Assembly: GCF_018613675.1 (NCBI RefSeq)
Contig: NZ_JAGGPQ010000015.1
Location: 79,099-143,098, forward strand
Source: Arthrobacter sp. ISL-85
GTDB taxonomy: Bacteria > Actinomycetota > Actinomycetes > Actinomycetales > Micrococcaceae
Length of the DNA: 64,000 bases
Direction of reading: 5' to 3'
This document shows, piece by piece, positions 17,788-25,531 of the stretch. Both the position numbers and the translations under genes were made by a program. Under the pieces are notes generated by a model that did not search any database, had not been told where the DNA came from, and saw nothing but the letters and a program-made list of their open reading frames with translations. Numbering within the stretch: the stretch's first letter is position 1; each line of letters begins with the position of its first letter.

Positions 17788-19179
17788 CTAGTGCTTGGCG
17801 AGGGCGCCGGCCACCAGGAAAGCCATTTCGAGGGACTGCATGTGGTTCAGGCGGGGATCGCACACGGACTCGTAGCGGTCCAGGAACGCATCCTGGTCGA
17901 TCGGATCCGCGCCACCCAGGCACTCGGCCACATCGTCGCCTGTCATCTCCACGTGCAGGCCACCCGGTACCGTCCCCAGGCCGTGGTGCACCTCGAAGAA
18001 GCCGCGCACTTCATCGATAACGTCGTCGAAGTTGCGCGTCTTGTACCCGTTGGGCGAGGTGACCGTGTTGCCGTGCATGGGGTCGGTGACCCACAGGACC
18101 TTCGCCCCGGAGGCGGTGACCTTCTCCACGACGGCCGGCAGCTTTTCGCGGATGTTGCCTGCGCCCATGCGGGTGATGAAAGTGAGGCGGCCGGGCTCGC
18201 GGTCCGGGTCGAGCCTGTCGATCAGGCGCAGTGCGTCATCACCAGTGGTGGACGGGCCCAGCTTCACACCGATGGGGTTGCGTACCCGCGAGAGGAAGTC
18301 GACGTGGGCGTGGTCCAGCTCCCGGGTGCGCTCCCCGATCCACAGGAAGTGGGCAGAGGTGTCGTAGGGGAAGCCGGTGCGGGAGTCGATGCGGGTCAGC
18401 GCGCGTTCGTAATCCAGCAGCAGCGCCTCGTGGCTCGCGAAGAACTCCACCCGCTTTAGGGCTTCGAAGTCGGCGCCGCAGGACTCCATGAACTTGATGG
18501 CCCGGTCGATGTCGCGGGCCAGTGATTCGTAGCGGGCGTGGGCCGGGTTTTCGGTAAACCCCTTGTTCCACTGGTGCACGGAACGCAGGTCCGCGAAGCC
18601 GCCCTGGGTAAAGGCACGGATGAGGTTCAGGGTGGAGGCCGACGTGTGGTAGGCGCGGAGCATCCGCGCAGCATCGTGGCCGCGGGACTCGGGGGTGAAG
18701 TCGTACCCGTTGACGATGTCGCCGCGGTAGGCGGGCAGGGTAACGCCGTCACGGGTTTCGTCGTTGGAGGAACGGGGCTTGGCGAACTGGCCTGCCATGC
18801 GGCCCATTTTGATGACCGGCGTTGCCGCGCCGTAGGTGAGCACCACGGCCATCTGCAGGATTGTCTTGACGCGGGCGCTGATCTTGTCCGCCGTGGCGGC
18901 CTCGAAAGTTTCGGCACAGTCGCCGCCCTGCAGCAGGAACGCCTTGCCCTGGGCTGCAGCGGCGAGCCGATCGCGGAGCACATCCACTTCGCCTGCGAAT
19001 ACCAACGGCGGAAGGGCGGACAATTCCTTCACGGAAGCTTCAAAAACGTCCCGGTCCTGCCAGCTGGGTTGCTGGGAGATGGGAAGGTCCCGCCAGTTGT
19101 CGAGTCCGGGATAGTTGGCCGCTCCGCTCTGGGCGGTGCTGGACAGCGAAAAGGCGGGTTTTGCAGATAGCTCAGTCAC
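17788..19179 (-). CDS. aroG: 3-deoxy-D-arabino-heptulosonate 7-phosphate synthase, class II
   Basis: First committed enzyme of the shikimate pathway, joining phosphoenolpyruvate and erythrose 4-phosphate. 463 residues of the plant-like (class II) type, with LLQGGDCAETF near 80-90, KMGRMAGQFAKPRSS, and the MHGNT metal/substrate region. Orthologous in type and order to Rv2178c. GTG start with AGAGG immediately upstream. In mycobacteria this enzyme forms a complex with chorismate mutase; no chorismate mutase gene is in the window. Confidence 0.96.
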   Translation of the reverse strand: MTELSAKPAFSLSSTAQSGAANYPGLDNWRDLPISQQPSWQDRDVFEASVKELSALPPLVFAGEVDVLRDRLAAAAQGKAFLLQGGDCAETFEAATADKISARVKTILQMAVVLTYGAATPVIKMGRMAGQFAKPRSSNDETRDGVTLPAYRGDIVNGYDFTPESRGHDAARMLRAYHTSASTLNLIRAFTQGGFADLRSVHQWNKGFTENPAHARYESLARDIDRAIKFMESCGADFEALKRVEFFASHEALLLDYERALTRIDSRTGFPYDTSAHFLWIGERTRELDHAHVDFLSRVRNPIGVKLGPSTTGDDALRLIDRLDPDREPGRLTFITRMGAGNIREKLPAVVEKVTASGAKVLWVTDPMHGNTVTSPNGYKTRNFDDVIDEVRGFFEVHHGLGTVPGGLHVEMTGDDVAECLGGADPIDQDAFLDRYESVCDPRLNHMQSLEMAFLVAGALAKH

Positions 19180-19277
19180 CCTCTAAGACTAGCGGCAGGG
19201 CGGCAGCGGCAGGCACCGGGCCGTCACGCTGCCCGCTGTCGCCGTCACAACTGATGTTCGCCCACCGGAAGGTTCCG

Positions 19278-20099
19278 CTATCCCGTGGCAGGGGTGCCGG
19301 CGTCGTCCTCCGCGCCGGGGTGCGCGGAAGCCCGGCCGGAACCGGCGTCCTGTTCGAACCCACCCCCGAAGGCGGCCGGACCGGCAAGGGGCTCGGCTGC
19401 GGCCCGGGGTTCCTCTGGCTTGCCGGCGAGCCGCAGCTTCACAACGGCGGCGTATTCGTCCACGTACTCCTGGCCCGAGAGCCGCAGCAGCCGGGACATG
19501 ATCTGGTCCGTGACCTTGCGCTGCACCGTCCGGTCCCCGGCCTGCTCCCGATACTGGCTGAAGTCCAGCGGTTCGCCGAAGATCATGCCGATCCTGCGGA
19601 TGTTTGGCAGCCGCTTTCCGATGGGCTGGACCTTGTCAGTGCCGATCATGGCGACCGGGATCACGGGGACGCCTGCCTCAAGCGCCAGCCTGGCCACGCC
19701 GACCTTGCCGCGGTACAACCGTCCGTCCGGGCTCCGCGTACCTTCCGGATAGATGCCCAGCAGCCCGCCTGCGTTCAGCACTTCCATCCCGGCGTTCAAG
19801 GATGCAGCGGACGCAGCCCCTCCGGAGCGGTCCATGGGCAACTGGTTGGTGAGGCGGAAGAACGCGGCGGTGAGCCTGCCCTTGATGCCCGTTCCTGTGA
19901 AGTACTCGGCTTTGGCGAGGAAGACCACGGGCCGCCGCACCATGAGCGGCATGAAAATGGAATCGGAGAACGACAGGTGGTTGGAGGCGATGATGGCGGC
20001 CCCCTGCGCGGGAATGTTGTCCAGGCCCTTGACCCAGGGCCTGAAGAGCAGCTTGATCACTGGACCGAGGAAGATCCGTTTCATGACCCAATAGAACAC
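19278..20099 (-). CDS. 1-acylglycerol-3-phosphate acyltransferase (PlsC family)
   Basis: Membrane-associated acyltransferase expected to acylate lysophosphatidic acid in phospholipid synthesis. 273 residues with NHLSFSD (NHx4D catalytic motif) and YPEGTRSPDG (glycerol-phosphate binding). The GTG at 20099 is preferred because AGAGG lies 8 nt upstream; an in-frame ATG 60 bp further upstream lacks support. The C-terminal 40 residues are Pro/Gly/Ala rich and not conserved-looking. Matches Rv2182c in order. It precedes aroG on the same strand with a 98-bp gap. Confidence 0.9.
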   Translation of the reverse strand: MFYWVMKRIFLGPVIKLLFRPWVKGLDNIPAQGAAIIASNHLSFSDSIFMPLMVRRPVVFLAKAEYFTGTGIKGRLTAAFFRLTNQLPMDRSGGAASAASLNAGMEVLNAGGLLGIYPEGTRSPDGRLYRGKVGVARLALEAGVPVIPVAMIGTDKVQPIGKRLPNIRRIGMIFGEPLDFSQYREQAGDRTVQRKVTDQIMSRLLRLSGQEYVDEYAAVVKLRLAGKPEEPRAAAEPLAGPAAFGGGFEQDAGSGRASAHPGAEDDAGTPATG

Positions 20100-20209
20100 G
20101 TGGTGAACCTCTCCGGAAGGCAGCCCCAGTCCCTGCATCGGGCCTGGCCAGCGATTCAATGCAACCCTACTCTAGTGAGATTTGGCTGGAACAGTGACAC
20201 GATGGAGTC

Positions 20210-20998
20210 ATGACCGAAAGCAGCACACCGTCCCGTCCGGCCGCTTTCAGTTATCCCGGCCACGGCGCCAATGCCCGGACCGGCGTGGCCATTTGCCACG
20301 GCTTCACAGGCAGTCCCCTGAGTGTCATGCCGTGGGCACAGCACCTGGCGGACTTGGGGTACGCCGTATCCGTCCCCCTGCTGCCGGGGCACGGAACAGA
20401 CTGGCGCGAGCTCGCAGTGACCGGCTGGAAGGACTGGTACCGCAGCTACGAAAGGGCCCTCCTCGACCTGGCAGGGCGGACGGATTCCTGTTTCACCGCC
20501 GGCCTGTCAATGGGCGGTGCCATTGCACTGCTCGCAGCATCACGCCACCAGGTCGCAGGGGTCAGCGTGGTCAACCCTGGCCTGAGCTTTTACGACCGCC
20601 GGGTGCGCATCATCGGCCTCCTCAAATACTTTCAGCGGACCACAGTCCCCATCCAGGAGGACCAGCCCACGGCGGCGGCCACGAACGATGGCGATTATGC
20701 GCTGACACCGCTGGCTGCAGTGCACGAGCTCAAGAAACTGTTCAGTTCCACCGTCCGCGCCTTGCCCCGCGTGGGCGCCCCTGTCCAGGTCTTCAAGTCG
20801 CGCACCGATGCCGTGGTCCCGCCCACGTCACTGGCCCTGCTGCGAAAGGGGCTGGGCGGAAACCTCACGGAAGTGCTGGACCTGGCCAGCAGCGGACATG
20901 TGGCTACTCTGGACGTTGACGCGCCAGTAATCTTCGCCAGGTCGGGAGAGTTCGTCGCCGCCCACGCCCACCGCACCAGTACCTTGGAGACGCCATGA
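20210..20998 (+). CDS. Alpha/beta-hydrolase, carboxylesterase/monoacylglycerol lipase type (copy 1)
   Basis: Cytosolic serine hydrolase of 262 residues. HGFTGSP (oxyanion loop, 30-36), the nucleophile elbow GLSMGG with Ser100, acid Asp200 (SRTDAVVPP) and His230 (SSGHVATLD) form a complete triad. The lid region is short, as in thermostable carboxylesterase Est30. Natural substrate unknown; neighbours (PlsC, FadD15-type ligase) suggest lipid ester turnover. ATG start, transcribed away from plsC; its stop overlaps the start of a paralogous gene by 4 bp (ATGA). Confidence 0.88.
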   Translation: MTESSTPSRPAAFSYPGHGANARTGVAICHGFTGSPLSVMPWAQHLADLGYAVSVPLLPGHGTDWRELAVTGWKDWYRSYERALLDLAGRTDSCFTAGLSMGGAIALLAASRHQVAGVSVVNPGLSFYDRRVRIIGLLKYFQRTTVPIQEDQPTAAATNDGDYALTPLAAVHELKKLFSSTVRALPRVGAPVQVFKSRTDAVVPPTSLALLRKGLGGNLTEVLDLASSGHVATLDVDAPVIFARSGEFVAAHAHRTSTLETP

Positions 20999-21819
20999 CC
21001 TCCGGTCCGGACCACAGCCCGTTCGCCAGCGCCTTCAGCGGCGAAGGGCCCCGCACGGGGGTTGTCCTGTCCCACGGCTTCACCGGAAGCCCCCATGGCC
21101 TGCGCGCCTGGGCCACGGCATTCGCCGCCGCCGGTTTCGCCGTCCGGATGCCGCTGCTGCCGGGCCACGGGACCACGTGGCAGGATCTTGCCCGCACCCG
21201 CTGGCAGCAGTGGCACGGAGCCCTGGATGACGCCTTCCTGGAACTCGACGCCGAGTGCGACCAGGTCTTCGCCGCCGGCCTGAGCATGGGCGGCGCCCTG
21301 GCCCTGCGCATTGCCGCCACCCGGCCGGCCGCCGGAGTGCTCCTGGTGAACCCCGGCCTGGTCATTGACGATCCCCGGGCACCGCTGGCAGGAATCCTCA
21401 AGCTGGTGCTGAAGAGCACCCCGTCCATCGGCAGTGACATCCTCAAGCCAGGGGTGGATGAGGGCGCGTATGCACGTACGCCCGTGGCCGCCGCCCATGA
21501 ATTGAACAAGATGTTCAGGGACACGGTCCGGCTCCTTCCCCGGGTCACCGCACCCGTGCAGGTGTACCGCTCCACCGTGGACCACGTGGTGTCCGACGCC
21601 AGCATGGACGTCCTCCGGCGTGGGCTGACACACGCCCCGCTGGAAGTGGTGAGGCTCGAGAACAGCTACCACGTGGCCACCTTGGATAACGACGCCGACC
21701 GCATCTTCGAGGGGTCTGTGGCCTTCATCCAGCGGGTAGTCCAGGGCGGAGCGGCCGCCGCGGCGGGCCCGCCCGGCCCGGCGGCCCCCGGACAGGAGGC
21801 CGTCAGTGAACAGGCCTGA
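20995..21819 (+). CDS. Alpha/beta-hydrolase, carboxylesterase/monoacylglycerol lipase type (copy 2)
   Basis: 274-residue paralogue of the preceding hydrolase, evidently a tandem duplication: shared HGFTGSP, LLPGHGT, AGLSMGGA and YHVATLD blocks. Triad Ser97, Asp196 (STVDHVV), His226. The copies have diverged mainly in the lid (PRAPLAGILKLVLKSTP here), which suggests different acyl preferences. The C-terminus carries an Ala/Gly/Pro-rich tail. Coupled to copy 1 (ATGA) and to the downstream membrane protein (14-bp overlap). Confidence 0.88.
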   Translation: MTSGPDHSPFASAFSGEGPRTGVVLSHGFTGSPHGLRAWATAFAAAGFAVRMPLLPGHGTTWQDLARTRWQQWHGALDDAFLELDAECDQVFAAGLSMGGALALRIAATRPAAGVLLVNPGLVIDDPRAPLAGILKLVLKSTPSIGSDILKPGVDEGAYARTPVAAAHELNKMFRDTVRLLPRVTAPVQVYRSTVDHVVSDASMDVLRRGLTHAPLEVVRLENSYHVATLDNDADRIFEGSVAFIQRVVQGGAAAAAGPPGPAAPGQEAVSEQA

Positions 21820-22369
21820 CTCCGATCAGCCGGACCAGGGCGCCAACCAGGACGACGCCGTTTGGCTGGACCTGGTGGCAAGGCTCGAATCGGATACCGT
21901 GGCGATTCGCCCCGATTCCCCGGGGCCCGGGGAACACGCGCCCCCGGACACCATTGCCGCTGCACCGGAGACGCCGGCGCAGCCATCCTTCCGCGACTTC
22001 GATCCCTTGGGACTGGCCGGGACGCCACCTGCCGAACTGTCGGAAGCTGATCGGCCGCCGAAGGCGCCGGCCGGGCATGGCGCGGAGGGCTCCAGCGATG
22101 GTCCCAGGGACTATGACGTGGACGACGGCGACGAGGAGTTCGTGCCGGAGGAGCCGCCCAGCCTGGCCGGCACCGACCCCCTGACAATGCTCGCCTGGCT
22201 CGGAGCCCTGGGCGGACCCGTGGCATTGCTGCTCTCGGCCATGTTCTGGCGGTCAGCACCCTTGCTGGCCATCGTCGGCATCGTTGCGGTGTTCGTGCTG
22301 GCCACGGTGTTCCTGATCATGAAGCTGCCCCAGGAAAAGAACGGCGACGACGACGGCGCCAGGGTCTAG
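21806..22369 (+). CDS. Putative two-TM membrane protein with acidic cytoplasmic region
   Basis: 187 residues, no recognised function. The first 125 or so residues are Pro/Asp/Glu rich and probably disordered (DYDVDDGDEEFVPEEPP); two hydrophobic helices follow at about 131-150 and 153-174, ending in a short charged tail. GTG start with AGGAGG upstream, overlapping hydrolase copy 2 by 14 bp, so it is a third member of that operon. Similar proteins occur next to PlsC/FadD loci in Micrococcaceae, from memory; not verifiable here. Confidence 0.75.
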   Translation: MNRPDSDQPDQGANQDDAVWLDLVARLESDTVAIRPDSPGPGEHAPPDTIAAAPETPAQPSFRDFDPLGLAGTPPAELSEADRPPKAPAGHGAEGSSDGPRDYDVDDGDEEFVPEEPPSLAGTDPLTMLAWLGALGGPVALLLSAMFWRSAPLLAIVGIVAVFVLATVFLIMKLPQEKNGDDDGARV

Positions 22370-22400
22370 GCCCCGACGAAAAGCCAACCTGCCGCCGTCG

Positions 22401-23489
22401 TCAACTGCGGACGCGGCTGCTGACGCGGGAAAGGTCGGCGGCACCAATGAGGCCCGCGTTGGGGCCCAAGGCCGCCAACTCGATCCCTGCAGCCGGGCGG
22501 AATCCGCGCCCCGTCAGGTTCCGCGCGAACGCCTTGCGGGCCGGCTCCACCAGCAGGTCGCCGGCTGAGCACAGCCCGCCGCCAATAACGAACAGGCCCG
22601 GGTCCAGTGCCGCTGCCAGGTTGGCCAGCCCGAGCCCGAGCCATTCGCCGACTTCCTCGATCAGCTCCCGCGATGCGGGGTCCCCTGCAAGGGCCAGTTC
22701 GGTCACAACGGCTCCGGTGATTGCTTCGGGGTGTCCGCCCACGGCTGCCAGCAGGTCTTGGGCCACCGGTGAGTTGGACCGGGCCAGGAGCCTGGCTTCC
22801 CGTCCAAGGGCGTTGCCGGAAGCATACTGTTCCCAGCACCCGCGGTTCCCGCATTCGCAGCGGTGGCCAGCGGGCATGATGATCTGGTGGCCGAACTCCC
22901 CTGCTACGCCAAACCGGCCGCGTTCCACCCTGCCGTCCATCACCATGGCCCCGCCAATGCCGGTGCCCAGGGTGATGCAGACCAAGCGGTCCTCCCCTTG
23001 ACCGGCACCGAAGCGCCACTCGGCCCACGCTGCTGCATCGGCGTCGTTGGTCAGGAGCACCGGCCGGCGGAGAAGCCGCTGGAGGTTTTCACGCAACGGC
23101 TCATTACGCCAGGCCAGGTGCGGGCTGAAAAGGACGGTCCCGCCGGCCAGATCCATCCATCCGGCAGCGCCAATGCCCACTGACCAGATGCGGTGTCCCC
23201 GGCCGAGTTCCTCCACCAGTTCCACGATGACCTGCTCCACAGCCCGCGGATCCGTGCCGGGGGTTGAGCGGCGGGCCTCACTGAGGATCCGCCCTTCGGC
23301 GTCCACCACCCCGGCGGCCACCTTGGTTCCCCCAATGTCGATTCCGATGGCCAGTCCCTTGCGGCCCAGCCGGAGGTGCCCGCCAACACCCGTATGCAGC
23401 TGCCCGGCACGGTGGTTGGCGGGGCGGCGGCGCCAGGGAGCCGGTCTTCCAAGGGGGCCGGCCTGATCGCCGGGCAACGGTCCGTACAT
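22401..23489 (-). CDS. glk: ROK-family glucokinase
   Basis: ATP-dependent sugar kinase, most likely glucokinase. 362 residues; after a 45-residue Arg/Gly/Pro-rich N-terminus, the phosphate loop DIGGTK (about 51-56), LTNDADAAAWAE with catalytic Asp, TLGTGIGG, and the ROK zinc motif CECGNRGCWEQ are all present. No helix-turn-helix domain precedes the kinase, so it is an enzyme rather than a NagC-type repressor. Convergent with the membrane protein gene (31 bp between stops). An internal start near LAIGIDIGGTK cannot be excluded because the N-terminal extension is low complexity. Confidence 0.85.
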   Translation of the reverse strand: MYGPLPGDQAGPLGRPAPWRRRPANHRAGQLHTGVGGHLRLGRKGLAIGIDIGGTKVAAGVVDAEGRILSEARRSTPGTDPRAVEQVIVELVEELGRGHRIWSVGIGAAGWMDLAGGTVLFSPHLAWRNEPLRENLQRLLRRPVLLTNDADAAAWAEWRFGAGQGEDRLVCITLGTGIGGAMVMDGRVERGRFGVAGEFGHQIIMPAGHRCECGNRGCWEQYASGNALGREARLLARSNSPVAQDLLAAVGGHPEAITGAVVTELALAGDPASRELIEEVGEWLGLGLANLAAALDPGLFVIGGGLCSAGDLLVEPARKAFARNLTGRGFRPAAGIELAALGPNAGLIGAADLSRVSSRVRS

Positions 23490-23549
23490 AGTCCACCATT
23501 CTAGGCGGGCTGCGGGATTGTCTTTACATACAGTCCTACCCTTAGGCGA

Positions 23550-23578
23550 TTGACGGCTAAGTTACTCGCCAGTAGGTT
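23550..23578 (+). promoter_or_regulatory. Predicted fadD promoter with embedded palindromic operator
   Basis: TTGACG (23550-23555) and TAGGTT (23573-23578) are 17 bp apart. Between and overlapping the -10 lies TTACTCGCCAGTAG (23562-23575), an inverted repeat TTACT-N4-AGTAG of the kind recognised by TetR-family fatty-acid regulators. Operator placement inside the promoter predicts repression. The regulator is not encoded nearby. Confidence 0.5.
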
Positions 23579-23659
23579 TGTGTACTGCACTGTTCTGCCC
23601 TGGGTACTAGTCTTTAGGCAAACCCCCTGCGCGGGACTTCAGATATCAAAGGAGCTATA

Positions 23660-25468
23660 GTGCGCGAATTCAGTGTTCCGCCCCTGGTTGTTGTCCCACC
23701 CGAAACCAACATCACCGACCTGGTGTTGCGGCAGGCGGGCAAGGCCAGCAACCCGGCCCTGTTTTCGCGCCTGGATGCTGCAGGCTCATGGCGCGACGTG
23801 CCCGCCACCGAGTTCCTGGCCGACGTTCAGGCCCTGGCCAAGGGACTCATTGCCAGCGGGGTCGGCGCGGGTGACCGCGTGGGCATCATGTCCCGCACCC
23901 GCTATGAGTGGGCACTGGTGGATTTCTCCATCTGGTTCGCAGGCGCGGTGTCGGTTCCCATCTATGAAACCTCTTCCCCGTCCCAGGTGGCCTGGAACCT
24001 GGGCGACTCCGGGGCGGTTGCCGCCTTCGGCGAGTCCGCCCACCATGAGAACGTCATCCGCCAGGCCGTCACTGCCGAAGGCCTGACGGAAGTACGGCAC
24101 GTGTGGCAGCTTGAGGGCCAGGGCCTGGACAGCCTCCGCGAGGCCGGCCGCAGCGTCAGCGATGAGGAACTGGAGTCCCGACGCAGCGCGGCCGGGCTGC
24201 AGGACGTGGCCACCATCATCTACACCTCCGGAACCACGGGACGGCCCAAAGGCTGCGAACTCACGCACGGCAACTTCGTGGAACTCTCGGACAACGCCCT
24301 CGCGATCATCGGCGACATCGTCCACCAGAACGCAAAGACCATCATGTTCCTGCCGCTGGCCCATGTGTTCGCCCGGTTCATTTCGGTGCTGGCCATGGCT
24401 GCCGGAACCACGGTGGCCCACACCCCTGACATCAAAAACCTCCTTGCGGACCTGCAGAGCTACGAGCCGACGTTCATCCTGGCGGTGCCCAGGGTCTTCG
24501 AAAAGGTCTATAACTCCGCCCTGACCAAGGCCGAGGACAGCGGCAAGGGCGCCATCTTCCACCGGGCCGCCGAGACTGCCGTCGCCTTCTCCAAGGCCCG
24601 GCAGGACGGACGGGTGGGGCTTGGCCTGAAGCTGCGGCACGCGTTGTTCGACAAGCTGGTCTACGGCAAGCTGCGCGCCGCCATGGGTGGACACGTGGCA
24701 CACGCCGTGTCAGGCGGTGGGCCCCTGGGCGAGCGGCTGGGGCATTTCTTCCAGGGAATCGGCCTGCAGGTGCTCGAGGGATACGGCCTCACCGAAACCA
24801 CCGCGCCCATCACGGTCAACACGCCGTCCAGGATCAAGATTGGCTCTGTGGGGAAGCCGCTGCCGGGCAACGCCGTGAAGATTGCCGACGACGGCGAGAT
24901 CCTGGCCAAGGGGGTCTGCGTCATGCGCGGCTACTACAGGCGGGAAGACCTCACCACCGAGGCCTTCACGGATGGCTGGTTCCACACCGGGGACATCGGA
25001 CGGCTGGATGAAGAGGGTTTCGTCTGGATCACTGGCCGCAAGAAGGAAATCATTGTCACCGCCGGCGGAAAGAACGTCATCCCTGCCCTGCTCGAAGACC
25101 AGATCCGCGCCGACGCGCTCGTCTCGCAGGTGCTGGTGGTTGGTGACAACAGGCCCTTCATCGGGGCCCTGGTAACCCTCGACCAGGAAGCCCTGCCGGG
25201 CTGGCTCCAGCGCCACGGCCTCCCGGCCGACACCACCCTGGAGCAGGCAGCGTCCAACCCAGTGGTCAAGGCCGCAGTCCAGGACCTGATTACGGCAGCC
25301 AATACGTCGGTCTCCCAGGCCGAGGCCATCAAGTCCTTCCGCATCGTCCCGGACGACTTCACGGAAGCCTCCGGCCACCTGACCCCGTCCATGAAGGTCA
25401 AGCGGGCACAAGTCATGAAGGACTTCGAAACCGTCATCGAAGAAATGTACTCGGCCCCGCGTTCCTGA
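23660..25468 (+). CDS. fadD15: Long-chain fatty-acid--CoA ligase (FadD15 type)
   Basis: Activates long-chain fatty acids to acyl-CoA through an acyl-AMP intermediate. 602 residues of the ANL superfamily: P-loop YTSGTTGRPKG near 195-205, LPLAHVFAR (linker to substrate tunnel), GYGLTETTAP, TGD and GRKKEIIVTAGGKNV motifs. GTG start with AAAGGAG 8 nt upstream. Order after plsC parallels Rv2187. It ends at a strong bidirectional terminator shared with pyc. Confidence 0.94.
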   Translation: MREFSVPPLVVVPPETNITDLVLRQAGKASNPALFSRLDAAGSWRDVPATEFLADVQALAKGLIASGVGAGDRVGIMSRTRYEWALVDFSIWFAGAVSVPIYETSSPSQVAWNLGDSGAVAAFGESAHHENVIRQAVTAEGLTEVRHVWQLEGQGLDSLREAGRSVSDEELESRRSAAGLQDVATIIYTSGTTGRPKGCELTHGNFVELSDNALAIIGDIVHQNAKTIMFLPLAHVFARFISVLAMAAGTTVAHTPDIKNLLADLQSYEPTFILAVPRVFEKVYNSALTKAEDSGKGAIFHRAAETAVAFSKARQDGRVGLGLKLRHALFDKLVYGKLRAAMGGHVAHAVSGGGPLGERLGHFFQGIGLQVLEGYGLTETTAPITVNTPSRIKIGSVGKPLPGNAVKIADDGEILAKGVCVMRGYYRREDLTTEAFTDGWFHTGDIGRLDEEGFVWITGRKKEIIVTAGGKNVIPALLEDQIRADALVSQVLVVGDNRPFIGALVTLDQEALPGWLQRHGLPADTTLEQAASNPVVKAAVQDLITAANTSVSQAEAIKSFRIVPDDFTEASGHLTPSMKVKRAQVMKDFETVIEEMYSAPRS

Positions 25469-25480
25469 AGCCGATAACAA

Positions 25481-25515
25481 CGAAAGGGTCCTCCCGCCAC
25501 GGGAGGACCCTTTCG
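25481..25515. terminator. Bidirectional terminator between fadD and pyc
   Basis: A perfect 16-bp stem, CGAAAGGGTCCTCCCG (25481-25496) with CGGGAGGACCCTTTCG (25500-25515), closes a 3-nt CCA loop. The genes on either side are convergent. Confidence 0.88.
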
Positions 25516-25531
25516 CCGTCTTCGGCGCTGC

